From positions 30,683-94,682 of the forward strand of contig NZ_CALGFC010000017.1 in assembly GCF_937881195.1 (NCBI RefSeq): a stretch of 64,000 bases of DNA, given 5' to 3'. This document shows positions 18,528-28,432 of this stretch, in pieces. Under the pieces are notes generated by a model. The model had not been told where the DNA came from. It ran no database searches and saw nothing but the letters and a program-made list of their open reading frames with translations. A program made the translations under genes and the position numbers. The stretch's first letter is position 1; the number at the start of each line of letters is the position of its first letter. The DNA is from an uncultured Methanobrevibacter sp. GTDB taxonomy: Archaea; Methanobacteriota; Methanobacteria; Methanobacteriales; Methanobacteriaceae.

Positions 18528-20657
18528 ATGAAGCTCAGTATTATTATCCCAACATATAACGAAGAAGAATATCTTCCTAAACTATTAAAAAGTATTAGAT
18601 TACAGGAATTTGAAGATTACGAAGTAATTGTAGCTGATGCTAACTCTTGCGACAATACTATTAAAATTGCCGAACATTATGGATGTATTGTAGTTGAAGG
18701 AGGAATGCCAGGAGTTGGAAGAAATAATGGAGCTAAAATTGCTAAAGGGGAAATACTATTATTTTTAGATTCTGATTTAGAACTCACCAATAATTATCTT
18801 ATTGAAACAATCCACGAATTTGAAAGTAATGATTTAGATATTGGAATTACACAAATAAATCCAATATCTGAAAAAAAAAGAGATAAAATTCTCCATGACT
18901 TAGCTAACTGGTTTATGATAGCTTTTGAAAAGATAAAACCTCATGGAGCAGGATGTTATGGAATAATATGTAAAAGAGAACTTCATGAAAAATATAATGG
19001 TTTTGATGAAACACTGACATTTGGAGAAGATACTGATTATATTGAAAGAATAGGTAAAGATAATAAATTTAAAGTTCTAAGGAACCCCATAATTAATGTT
19101 TCAACACGTAGACTTGAAGAGGAAGGTTTAGGTAAACTAGCAATGCAATATGGTAAAAGTACATTTAATGACCTTAGAGGAATAAGAACTAGTGCTGAAG
19201 AATTAGAATATGGTTTTAATCACTTTCCTAAAGATTCAATAGAAAAAGAAGACTTAATGGCTAAAATCAGGAAAATATCTGATAACCACTCCATAGTGAA
19301 AAGTGAAGATTTGGAATATATGGATAAAAAAAGGATAGAAGATAGAAAAAGTATAGAAGATAAAAAAAGGATAGAATCTTCTATAAATAATAAGGAAAAT
19401 AAAAACAAAGATTCTAATAATAACAAAAAATACAATAATAAAAATAATTATAATAATTATAATAATAATATTAATAATAATATTAATAATAATAATATTA
19501 ATAATAATGCCACTACTATTAGTATCTATGAAAACAAAGAAAATAACTTAGAGATTATTAACACATCCCTTCAAAAAATTAATCAAAAGAAAAAGATATT
19601 TTATGCCGTGTGTGGGGAAGGAATGGGGCATGCTGTTAGAAGTGCAGTAATATTAGAAAAGCTAACAAAAGAAGAAAATAAAGACAAATATGAAATATAC
19701 ATATTTTCAAGTGATAGAGCATATAAATATTTGAATAGTAAGTTTGATAATGTATTCGAAATTGGTGGTTTTAATACCGTTTATGAAAATAATGAAGTAA
19801 AGAACAAAAGAACTTTATTAAATGCAATTAAAACTACACCAAATAATTTAAAAGAAAATTATGGAATATTATTTAAAAAAGCTAGAGAAGTTAAACCAAA
19901 TATAATAATATCTGATTTTGAAAATTATTCAAGTATTCTAAGTAAAATTATAAATGTTCCACTAATAAGTTTAGATAACATTCATATGATAACACAAACA
20001 TTGGTAGATTATCCTCCTTATCATAGACAAGACATGTTAAAAGCAAAAAGTGTTATAAGATCATATATAATGAGGCCAAAAAGATACATTTTAACTAGTT
20101 ATTTTTTCCCAAAAATAAAAAATCCTGATAAAGCAGTCATTTATCCCCCAGTAATAAGAGATAAAATAAAAAATCTTAAAACTAAATATGATGACTATAT
20201 ATTTGTTTATCAAACTAGTGATTCTAATAAAGAACTTATAAAAACACTAAAAGAATTTGATGAAAAATTCATAGTATATGGATTTAATAAAGAAGGAAAT
20301 GAGGAAAATTTAACTTTTAGAAAATTTAATGAAGATAAAATATATGATGATATGTGCAATGCAAAAGCAGTGATTAGTAATGGTGGTTTTACCTTAATAA
20401 GTGAAGCTATCTATCTAAAAAAACCTATATATAGTATCCCCGCTATAGGAAATTTTGAACAACTACTTAATGGATTTTATATAGATAAATTAGGATATGG
20501 CGAAATGCATGAAAAAATTAATGTTTCAACACTAAAAAGTTTTCTAAATAATTTAAAAAAATACCAAAAAAATCTTTATAATATTAAAAATAGTGATAAT
20601 TCCGAAATAATTCAAGAATTAGAGAGATCTATTGAAATATTTTCAAAAAAATACTAA
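18528..20657 (+). CDS. glycosyltransferase fusion: GT2 domain plus MurG-like GT-B domain
   Basis: 709 residues from the ATG at 18528 (the frame is open from a TTG 9 bp earlier; no clear SD). Residues 1-230 are a GT2-type transferase: IIIPTYNEEEYL, then the DSD metal motif near residue 82 and GFDETLTFGEDTDYIERI. Residues about 250-350 are a low-complexity Lys/Asn linker. Residues about 357-709 are a GT-B domain of the archaeal MJ1255-like group, starting FYAVCGEGMGHAVRS and including the donor-site stretch SNGGFTLISEAIYLKKP. It probably builds a surface glycan or glycolipid from a nucleotide sugar. Substrates are unknown. Confidence 0.85.
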   Translation: MKLSIIIPTYNEEEYLPKLLKSIRLQEFEDYEVIVADANSCDNTIKIAEHYGCIVVEGGMPGVGRNNGAKIAKGEILLFLDSDLELTNNYLIETIHEFESNDLDIGITQINPISEKKRDKILHDLANWFMIAFEKIKPHGAGCYGIICKRELHEKYNGFDETLTFGEDTDYIERIGKDNKFKVLRNPIINVSTRRLEEEGLGKLAMQYGKSTFNDLRGIRTSAEELEYGFNHFPKDSIEKEDLMAKIRKISDNHSIVKSEDLEYMDKKRIEDRKSIEDKKRIESSINNKENKNKDSNNNKKYNNKNNYNNYNNNINNNINNNNINNNATTISIYENKENNLEIINTSLQKINQKKKIFYAVCGEGMGHAVRSAVILEKLTKEENKDKYEIYIFSSDRAYKYLNSKFDNVFEIGGFNTVYENNEVKNKRTLLNAIKTTPNNLKENYGILFKKAREVKPNIIISDFENYSSILSKIINVPLISLDNIHMITQTLVDYPPYHRQDMLKAKSVIRSYIMRPKRYILTSYFFPKIKNPDKAVIYPPVIRDKIKNLKTKYDDYIFVYQTSDSNKELIKTLKEFDEKFIVYGFNKEGNEENLTFRKFNEDKIYDDMCNAKAVISNGGFTLISEAIYLKKPIYSIPAIGNFEQLLNGFYIDKLGYGEMHEKINVSTLKSFLNNLKKYQKNLYNIKNSDNSEIIQELERSIEIFSKKY

Positions 20658-20866
20658 AAAACTGTTTTAAAAATCAGAAAAATTAATAATTAAATTAAAA
20701 AATAAAATATATTAAAAAATTATTAATATATAATCTTAAAAATAGCTAAAAAATGACTTGAAAAGCTAAAACAATTTAAATAATAATTTTAAATAATTAA
20801 AAAATAATTAAATAGCTAAAAAGTATAAAATAGCTAAAAAGTAACTTGAAGATTCAAAAAATAAAA

Positions 20867-21799
20867 TTAAAGAGTTACACCCATTTCAAGTTGTTCTGTA
20901 AGTTCTTTATATCTATTTCTTATTGTAACTTCAGTAACCCCAGCAATATCTGCAACATCCCTTTGAGTTTTTCTCTCACCCAAAAGAACTGAAGCAATAT
21001 ACAATGCAGCAGCAGCCACACCAGTAGGACCCCTACCAGAAGTAAGTCCTTTTTCCATAGCTTTTTCAATTATTTCAATAGCTCTTGATTGTACTTCACC
21101 AGAAAGGCCAAGTTCACTTGCAAATCTTGGAACATAGTCCACAGGAGAAGTAGGAGGTAATTTTATATTTAGTTCCCTAGTTAAGAATCTGTAAGTTCTT
21201 CCAACTTCTTTTTTACTTACTCTTGAAACTTCAGCTATTTCATCAAGAGTACGTGGAACATTACATCTTCTACATGCTGCATAAAGAGAAGCTGCTACAA
21301 CGCCTTCTATACTACGGCCTCTAATTAATTTATTTTCTACTGCACTTCTATAAACAACAGAAGCTGCCTCTCGAACACTTCTTGGAAGACCTAATCTTGA
21401 AGAATCCCTATCAAGTTCACTTAAAGCAAATGCTAGATTTCTCTCTGTAGCCCCAGAGATTCTAATCTTTCTTTGCCATTTTCTTAACCTATACCATTGA
21501 GCCCTATTTCTTGCAGGAATATCTCTACCATATATATCCTTATTCCTCCAATCAATCATAGTACTTAAACCTTTATCATGTATAGTATAAGTAATTGGAG
21601 CACCTACTCTAGTACGTTTATCTCTTTGTTCATGATCAAATGCTCTCCATTCTGGACCCATATCTACAAGATTTTCATCAATAACAAGTCCACAACTAGC
21701 ACAGACAACTTCAGCCCTCTCATAATCCCCAATGAGATTTTCTGATCCACATTCAGGACATTTATTTTGTTTTTCTGTATCAGAAACATCATCCTGCAT
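20867..21799 (-). CDS. tfb: transcription initiation factor TFB
   Basis: 310 residues, the normal length. An N-terminal zinc ribbon (C14, C17, C33, C36) is followed by the B-reader/linker region with WRAFDHEQRDKRTRVG, then two cyclin repeats (about 115-210 and 210-305). The second ends in a helix-turn-helix (RDVADIAGVTEVTIRNRYKE) that contacts the BRE. TFB recruits RNA polymerase to TBP-bound promoters. The start used is the first ATG, which has no good SD. The frame stays open for 36 more codons upstream without ATG, GTG or TTG. It follows gar1 on the same strand, a common archaeal pairing. Confidence 0.97.
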   Translation of the reverse strand: MQDDVSDTEKQNKCPECGSENLIGDYERAEVVCASCGLVIDENLVDMGPEWRAFDHEQRDKRTRVGAPITYTIHDKGLSTMIDWRNKDIYGRDIPARNRAQWYRLRKWQRKIRISGATERNLAFALSELDRDSSRLGLPRSVREAASVVYRSAVENKLIRGRSIEGVVAASLYAACRRCNVPRTLDEIAEVSRVSKKEVGRTYRFLTRELNIKLPPTSPVDYVPRFASELGLSGEVQSRAIEIIEKAMEKGLTSGRGPTGVAAAALYIASVLLGERKTQRDVADIAGVTEVTIRNRYKELTEQLEMGVTL

Positions 21800-22364
21800 T
21801 CTTTTTTTTGCAGAAACATTTTCTATAGGTTTTCTTTCAGAAAACTTAGTTTTTACTTCTTCTTTCGTGCTATTACCCCGTATTAGTTTATTATTAATTA
21901 TTTTTAATTAAAAATTATAATATTTATTGATTAAAAATTAAATCAACTTTTATAATATTAATTATTAAATTAAAATCTTTGATTAATCATTAATTTAAGA
22001 ATAGATAATTTAAAAATATGTTAAATTAAATCATTATTATTTGTTAATTTAAAAAACTTATTAATATAAAAAATTTTATTTAAAAAAATTTTCAATAATT
22101 TTAATAATAATAATAATAATAATTCTAATTATTTATTAATTCAAAAAAATTGAATATTACATTCTAAATAAAATCAAATAAGTTAGAATAATTAAAATAA
22201 TTAAATAAGTTAGAATAATTAAATTTAATTAAATTATAAGATAAATTAACTATAAACCTAAATAAAGTGTTTAATTTTTAAATTAGAAAGCCATTATAAA
22301 CAAATATGATTAAATAAAATTATATTTCTATACAGTAATCTTATAATGATATTGTTTACATCAG
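21800..22364. other. spacer between gar1 and tfb
   Basis: 565 bp. The part next to tfb (21800-21907) is an open extension of the tfb frame. The rest is AT-rich and includes a 27-bp tandem duplication (units at 22176 and 22203, core AAATAAGTTAGAATAATT). Confidence 0.5.
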
Positions 22365-22739
22365 TCAATTGTTTCTTCTAGTATTTTTATTCCTTTTTTT
22401 GTTTTTATTATTAGTATTTTTACTTCGTTTATTATTTTTTCTATTTTTAGTTTTAACATTACTTTTTTTATGTCTATTCTTGCTGAATTTTCTATTTTTA
22501 GGATTTTCAGAAACATATAAATCTTCACCAATTGAATCTCTAAATTCATCAAGATTAAAAGACTTAAAAATCCCTACTGAAATATATGGCTCTTTTGTAG
22601 GTCCAAAAACATTTATAATTTTGCCTATTTTATTTTTATCTTTATTAAAAACAGAAGCCCCAGAAGGAGGTGACTGTGAAGACCTAGCTATTAATCTTCC
22701 AGAGTTAGATATGTGAGAAATATTTCCTAAAAACTTCAT
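22365..22739 (-). CDS. gar1: H/ACA ribonucleoprotein subunit Gar1
   Basis: 124 residues. The N-terminal 75 residues form the Gar1 beta-barrel: a start resembling LGNISHISNSGRLIARS, then PPSGASVFNKDKNKIGKIINVFG with the family G-x-V and GPTKEPYISV. Gar1 joins Cbf5, Nop10 and L7Ae on H/ACA guide RNAs that direct pseudouridylation. The C-terminal 50 residues are an extreme Lys/Asn/Arg tail, probably unstructured and RNA-binding. Proximity to tfb on the same strand matches other archaea and supports the call. The SD is weak. Confidence 0.92.
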   Translation of the reverse strand: MKFLGNISHISNSGRLIARSSQSPPSGASVFNKDKNKIGKIINVFGPTKEPYISVGIFKSFNLDEFRDSIGEDLYVSENPKNRKFSKNRHKKSNVKTKNRKNNKRSKNTNNKNKKRNKNTRRNN

Positions 22740-23067
22740 AAAATCAAACTTAAAAATAAATAATTATTATATCACACATATAATATACATTTTATCATAT
22801 ATAAATCTTCCGATAGTATTATATATAATTAATGTTAATTATTTAAATATATTTCTATTTAATTAAAACCAAAAAGACTTATTTTAAGATGTCAAATATC
22901 AAATAGTTTACAATTATAATGTCATTTAATAAAAAAACACAAAATACTATTAATGATTAATATAAACAATTAATAAAATACAATTAAAATAACAATATAT
23001 CAAATGAAAAAAAAATTTTAATAAATAAAATAAATTAAACCTATTTATTTATTAAATATATACAAAT
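22740..23067. other. AT-rich spacer
   Basis: 328 bp between gatD and gar1, both on the minus strand. No gene or clear terminator seen. Confidence 0.45.
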
Positions 23068-23847
23068 TTATGAAGTATTCATTAACCTATTTTTCATTAT
23101 GTTATGTGCATTTATTTCAATAGTATCATCTATCGCATTTAAAGATGAAATATTCTCAGTTAAATAATCAACATCATAATTATTCTTCAAAGCATTTAAT
23201 ATCATATAATCGGCAATATGGGGATTTTTAGGCAATATTGGTCCATGTAGATAGCTACCAATAAAATTCTTGTAAACCAAACCCTCTTTTCCATCTTCAC
23301 CATTATTTCCAAAACCTATTTTAACATCCCCAAGAGGATCATATTTATGATAAGTTCTTCCTCCATGATTTTCAAACCCAATAATGTCACTTAAATCATG
23401 ATTTTGCTTTAAATTAAATGCCATATCTAATTTTAAATTATTTGAAATCAATATATCTCCAATAAGTCTCTCTTTTTTACTTATGGTTTCCATTTCAAAG
23501 ATTTCAAGGCAAGAAATTTTTTCATTATAAGGATTAATATAATAATTACCAAAAATTTGATAACTACCACAAATAGCTAAAAGAGGTTTTCCCTCCTCAA
23601 TAAAATTCTCTAAAGAGTTTCTATGATTAAGAATATGATTTGAAATAATATTTTGTCCACTATCAGACCCTCCACCAATGAAAATCATATCTGAATCTTC
23701 AAGAGATATTTCTTTATCAATTGTAAAATTTTTGATGTTAATATCGATTCCTCTCCATTCACATCTCTTTTTAATACATATCAGATTACCCATATCCCCA
23801 TATGTATTTAAAATATCAGGATACATATTAACTACTTCAAGTTTCAT
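23068..23847 (-). CDS. gatD: GatD-like glutamine amidotransferase
   Basis: 259 residues of the CobB/CobQ-type class I amidotransferase family. The catalytic cysteine is C93 in AICGSYQIFG and the partner histidine H201 in YLHGPILPKNP; the FIGGGSDSGQ segment also matches GatD. In Staphylococcus GatD delivers ammonia to MurT, which amidates glutamate in lipid II. In methanogens with pseudomurein, the pair is expected to act on the wall precursor or a related gamma-glutamyl compound, which is inference. AAGGATTAG is the SD. It lies 101 bp behind murT, with only a simple ATT/ATG-type repeat between. Confidence 0.9.
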   Translation of the reverse strand: MKLEVVNMYPDILNTYGDMGNLICIKKRCEWRGIDINIKNFTIDKEISLEDSDMIFIGGGSDSGQNIISNHILNHRNSLENFIEEGKPLLAICGSYQIFGNYYINPYNEKISCLEIFEMETISKKERLIGDILISNNLKLDMAFNLKQNHDLSDIIGFENHGGRTYHKYDPLGDVKIGFGNNGEDGKEGLVYKNFIGSYLHGPILPKNPHIADYMILNALKNNYDVDYLTENISSLNAIDDTIEINAHNIMKNRLMNTS

Positions 23848-23874
23848 ATTACTAATCCTTATTTTATAGACATT

Positions 23875-23945
23875 TATTATTATTATTATTATTATTATGC
23901 ATAATTATGATTATGAATTATGATTATGATTATGATTATGACTAA
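23875..23945. repeat. simple-sequence repeat between murT and gatD
   Basis: A run of (ATT)n changes into repeated GATTAT units. It fills most of the 101-bp murT-gatD spacer. Such runs are prone to slippage, so the spacer length may vary between strains. Confidence 0.7.
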
Positions 23946-23948
23946 TTA

Positions 23949-25364
23949 TCATTTTGAAATATCATTAAATTTAGATTTTTCTTTCAATTCTTTTAATAAA
24001 AATTTTCTTACCTCAGGAACAGCTGTAAAAGTTCCAATAATATAAGATTTTACATCTTCATCTAATATTTCTTTAATAGGTATTTTAACATCACTTGCTT
24101 CTTTTGAGACATATTTTTTTATTTTTTCTGTATTGAAATTACTATATTTCAATCTTAAAACAGCTTCATTTGCCCTTGTTCCAGAACAATAAAAATAATT
24201 TATATTTTTTATATCACTTATCTGTTCAAAATCTGCATCCCAAATCCAAGATATATCTCTTCCATCTGCAGGAGCATCATTAATCAAAAACATGACTGAT
24301 TTAGGTTCTTCATCATAAGAAAAACTATTAAAAACTTCACTTAGTCCTACAGGATTTTTTGAAAGAACTAAAACTACATCTTTATTAGGGAATTTCATAG
24401 TTTCCATCCGTCCTAATCTATAATCAAAGTTCTCAACTTGCTTCTGAACATATGAAATATCAAAATTTTCAGATAAACATAAAGAAATAGCAGCTAAACA
24501 ATTATAAATATTATATATTCCCATATATTTAAATATAAATTTATTTAAACTTTCTACATTATTTTTATTTTTTATTTCATCAGAAATATTAATTTTAAGT
24601 TTAAATTCATAATTATTATTTTTAATATCAATTGAATCTGCGCAATAATCAATTTTTGGACGTTTGACTCCACAATTATTACAATAATAATCTCCAACAT
24701 TACCATAACTTATAAAATTATAATTCAAACGATTTCCACAGTTTTTACAAAATATAGATTCTGCAACACTATGATTAATTTTAGAAAACTTATTTTTATT
24801 GAATCCATAGTATATTTTTTTATTAGGTAATTTATTAAATTGAGTTGTTGAAGGATCATCAGCATTTAAAATTAGAGTAGAATCGACAGTTTTCAAAGTA
24901 TCATAGACAAGATGAATAGTATTTTCAACTTCACCGTATCTATCAAGTTGATCTCTAAAGAAATTAGTTAATATAACATAATCTGGAGAAAAGTTATGAA
25001 TTACATCTGGAATTGAACCTTCATCTACTTCAAATATCCCCCAATCATAAGAACTTTTATTATTTACAATAAATGAAGTTACTACTCCTTGAATCATATT
25101 AGCTCCTTTAAGATTAGAAACTAAATTATTATATTTCCCACCAATAATATGATTTGTTAGATTGTTAGTAGTTGTCTTTCCATTTGTACCAGTAATAACA
25201 ACAGTTTTATCACACTTTTTAGTTAAATCTTCTAAAATATTAGGGCATATTTTAATTGCCACTTTTCCAGGTAAAGCTGTTCCTTGTCTCCCCGTAATTT
25301 GTAAAACAAAGTAAGCAAGTTTTCCAGCTAAAATTGCTATATTTCTTATAATTGTATTAGTCAT
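23949..25364 (-). CDS. murT: MurT-like Mur ligase
   Basis: 471 residues. The central Mur-ligase domain has the P-loop GTNGKTTT (residues 59-66). A Cys4 zinc ribbon is inserted (C206, C209, C228, C231), as in staphylococcal MurT. The C-terminal DUF1727 domain contains NDAPADGRDISWIWDADF (from residue 362), including the Asp that in MurT completes the GatD active site. MurT activates a glutamate carboxylate with ATP for amidation. It is followed by gatD, giving a complete pair. The start ATG has a poor SD. The wall substrate in this archaeon is inferred. Confidence 0.93.
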   Translation of the reverse strand: MTNTIIRNIAILAGKLAYFVLQITGRQGTALPGKVAIKICPNILEDLTKKCDKTVVITGTNGKTTTNNLTNHIIGGKYNNLVSNLKGANMIQGVVTSFIVNNKSSYDWGIFEVDEGSIPDVIHNFSPDYVILTNFFRDQLDRYGEVENTIHLVYDTLKTVDSTLILNADDPSTTQFNKLPNKKIYYGFNKNKFSKINHSVAESIFCKNCGNRLNYNFISYGNVGDYYCNNCGVKRPKIDYCADSIDIKNNNYEFKLKINISDEIKNKNNVESLNKFIFKYMGIYNIYNCLAAISLCLSENFDISYVQKQVENFDYRLGRMETMKFPNKDVVLVLSKNPVGLSEVFNSFSYDEEPKSVMFLINDAPADGRDISWIWDADFEQISDIKNINYFYCSGTRANEAVLRLKYSNFNTEKIKKYVSKEASDVKIPIKEILDEDVKSYIIGTFTAVPEVRKFLLKELKEKSKFNDISK

Positions 25365-25636
25365 ATTTTATCATAAATACTATTGTTAGATATAATATAA
25401 AAATCTATTGAAAAATTGTATTTTCTCAAGCTTTTTAATATAAAGTAGATAAAATAAACTATTTAAAATTCAATACAACAAAAGATAATAGTAGAAATAA
25501 ATAGAATAAAAAATATAGAAAATATAAAAAATATAATAAAAAAATTCTAAATAAATAATAAAATGAAATCTAGAAAAATTAATCCAACATTCCAAATAAT
25601 ATTTATTGTAAAAAATAACCCAAAAATATATTAAAA

Positions 25637-28396
25637 CTATGTTTTATTTTTCTTAAGTTTATTTTTATACCCATAAACACAAATTCGTTTATTATAATTT
25701 TTACCTAACTTATTACTAAAAACAACATTGAGATTACCAGCAATATTCATCCCATGAACACCACATAAACGAGCAACATTTTTTTTCAACTTATTTCGAT
25801 CACCATTTACCTTAAAACCATAATTTTTATTCTTATTAACTACATTACTAGTAACTTTGTTAGCATTTCCAAAGACTCTAATACCATGAACCCTATTCTT
25901 GTTAGCTGTGTTTTTATTTATTATGTTTTGATGACCATAAACATATATCCCATATTTTTTGGATTTGATTTTATTATTATTTATATTATTTTTAAATCCA
26001 TTAGAATAAATACCCTTTTTCCCATTTTGTATTTTATTATTCATAACCTTGTTTTTATGACCTTTAAGATAAACACCATAAACTTTTGACTTTATAACAT
26101 TTTTAAGTAGTTTATTATAATCTCCCATTATATAAATACAATTTTTACTGTTGGAAATCTTATTATATTGAATATTATTACGACTTCCTTGAACTTTTAT
26201 CCCATAAGATTTAGATCCATTAATAATATTATTAAATTTAATACTATTATAATCACCATTCACCCATATACCACAATATAACGACTTATAAATGTTATTA
26301 TAAGTTATATAATTATTATCAAACTTAATATAAATACCAAAATAGTTATTTTTCAAAGTATTATTAGTAATAGTATTTTCACCATCATAAGAACTAATAC
26401 CTGCACCGCCAACATGATGCACGTAATTATTAAAGACTTTATTATAATTTCCAGACATTATACTAATACCATCACGATTAATATTATAAGCAGTATTATT
26501 AAAAATTAAATTACTGTCACCATAAATATCAATACCTTCCCTATCACCATTTGAAACAGTGTTAAAAGATATTTTACTGAAATACACAGATTCCAACAAC
26601 ATACACATTTCATGATTACTGATTCTATTCTTTGTAATTATTAAATTATCACCATCATTTATATAAAGACCATTGCCCATCCAATTATTAAGTATCTTAT
26701 TAGAACTAATAAGAGAATCAATAATTGAAGATATGTAAATATTATTATAGCCATTACTCTCAATTAAATTGTTAATTATACTAATATTATTCGCATCTTC
26801 GAGATAAATACCCTCAAATACACAACCAAAAATATGATTATTATTAATTATAACATTATATAAAGAATTTATATAAAACCCATAACCTGCATTATTAGGA
26901 TATCCACTAGATTCTACAATATTATTCATTATTTTAGAATTTCCAACATCATATAATTCCATACCACTAAGTGCTGAATTTTTAATAGTATTATTTAAAA
27001 TCAACCCATTAGTTAATATATCTATGTAAATACCAACTTCTTTAACATTATAGATAGTATTTTTAGAAATATTTACATTATCAGTAGAGAACATCCAAAT
27101 ACCATTACCTCCACAATCAACAATCGAATTATTATACAAAATCCCATTATTAAGTGCAAATATGTAAATTCCAGAGTCATTAGAAGTTATTCTATTATTA
27201 GATATATTTAAATTAGAAAGAGTATCTCCATCAATACCATTAGTACCTGAATTAATAGTATTATCAAATAAACTAATTCTATCAGTATCAACTAAATAAA
27301 TACCAAGCCCATCAGCATTAATAGTATTTTTACTAATATTAATATTATTTATATCATTTCCTGAAAACCCAGAAAAAGCACCATAAATAGTATTATTAGT
27401 AAAAGAAATACCATTTGAGGAATCTAAAGAAACACTATCCCCCTCAGAATTAATAAAATTATCATTTATATTCATTTGATTAATATTAGAACTTGAAATT
27501 CCTCTTTCTCGAGAGTTTAAAACTTTATTTTTATTCAATTTAACATTAGAACTATCATAAATAGAAATACCATCATTTGAACCATCAACAGTATTATCAC
27601 TTACTTCAACATTAGGTGCATTATCAACAAAAATACCATCACCATCAACATTACTAACCTTATTACCAGTTAAATTCAAATTTTTAGAATTATGAGTACT
27701 AATACCAGAACCAGAAACATCACTAATATCATTATTCTCGATAGTGAGATTATCACTTGTATCAGTATAAATACCATCACCATCAACATTACTAACCTTA
27801 TTACCATTAATTTTACTATTGTTAGATTCAGAAAGATGAATACCTGAATCAACACCACTTATATTATTAGTAGAAATATTCACATTATCCGATTCATAAA
27901 CTGAAATACCACCACCAACTGAAGAGTTAATAATATTATTCACAATATTCAAACCATCAACATTATCAAAATTAATAGCTAAATCAGAATCACCAAAAGT
28001 ATTATTAACAACAGAAACATTGCTAATGCCTGAACCAGTAACACCAATAAAATAGTTTAAAATAGTAAACCCATTAATCAGAACGTTATCCTCAGATATA
28101 GTAAATGCAGTATTAGCTGGATTATCACCAAGACTCCCATCAAGAACAACTCCAACATCTGCAACAATAAACATAGCACGATCAATCAACAAATCAATAC
28201 CACTATAAAAACCACCAAAACCAGTGAAATTAAAATGCAAAACATCAATACTAATATCACTATCAAGTGCATTCTGAATATCCTCATTAGTCCAAGATTC
28301 ATTAATAAATAAAGAACCTGCACTAACACATGATAGAGAGAAACTTAAAACAATCAAGATAGCCAATATTATTATACATTTTTTACTAAATAACAA
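25637..28396 (-). CDS. adhesin-like beta-helix surface protein
   Basis: 919 residues from the TTG at 28396, selected because AAGGTGA lies 5 nt upstream; the GTG at 28405 overlaps that SD. A signal peptide (hydrophobic run ending LSCVSAGS) leads into a nearly uninterrupted right-handed beta-helix of NosD/pectate-lyase type, about 22-23 residues per coil, with motifs such as NNGIYxxxSxNxxIxxNxI. The last 200 residues become strongly lysine-rich, which could bind the anionic wall. No membrane anchor is visible. It is the third gene of an exported-protein operon. Confidence 0.88.
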   Translation of the reverse strand: MLFSKKCIIILAILIVLSFSLSCVSAGSLFINESWTNEDIQNALDSDISIDVLHFNFTGFGGFYSGIDLLIDRAMFIVADVGVVLDGSLGDNPANTAFTISEDNVLINGFTILNYFIGVTGSGISNVSVVNNTFGDSDLAINFDNVDGLNIVNNIINSSVGGGISVYESDNVNISTNNISGVDSGIHLSESNNSKINGNKVSNVDGDGIYTDTSDNLTIENNDISDVSGSGISTHNSKNLNLTGNKVSNVDGDGIFVDNAPNVEVSDNTVDGSNDGISIYDSSNVKLNKNKVLNSRERGISSSNINQMNINDNFINSEGDSVSLDSSNGISFTNNTIYGAFSGFSGNDINNINISKNTINADGLGIYLVDTDRISLFDNTINSGTNGIDGDTLSNLNISNNRITSNDSGIYIFALNNGILYNNSIVDCGGNGIWMFSTDNVNISKNTIYNVKEVGIYIDILTNGLILNNTIKNSALSGMELYDVGNSKIMNNIVESSGYPNNAGYGFYINSLYNVIINNNHIFGCVFEGIYLEDANNISIINNLIESNGYNNIYISSIIDSLISSNKILNNWMGNGLYINDGDNLIITKNRISNHEMCMLLESVYFSKISFNTVSNGDREGIDIYGDSNLIFNNTAYNINRDGISIMSGNYNKVFNNYVHHVGGAGISSYDGENTITNNTLKNNYFGIYIKFDNNYITYNNIYKSLYCGIWVNGDYNSIKFNNIINGSKSYGIKVQGSRNNIQYNKISNSKNCIYIMGDYNKLLKNVIKSKVYGVYLKGHKNKVMNNKIQNGKKGIYSNGFKNNINNNKIKSKKYGIYVYGHQNIINKNTANKNRVHGIRVFGNANKVTSNVVNKNKNYGFKVNGDRNKLKKNVARLCGVHGMNIAGNLNVVFSNKLGKNYNKRICVYGYKNKLKKNKT

Positions 28397-28432
28397 TTTA
28401 ATCACCTTAAATACTATATGATATTCATGTTT

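Noticed and set aside
22369..22716. 115-codon plus-strand frame opposite gar1
   Set aside because: Phe/Leu-rich antisense shadow of the lysine-rich gar1 coding strand.
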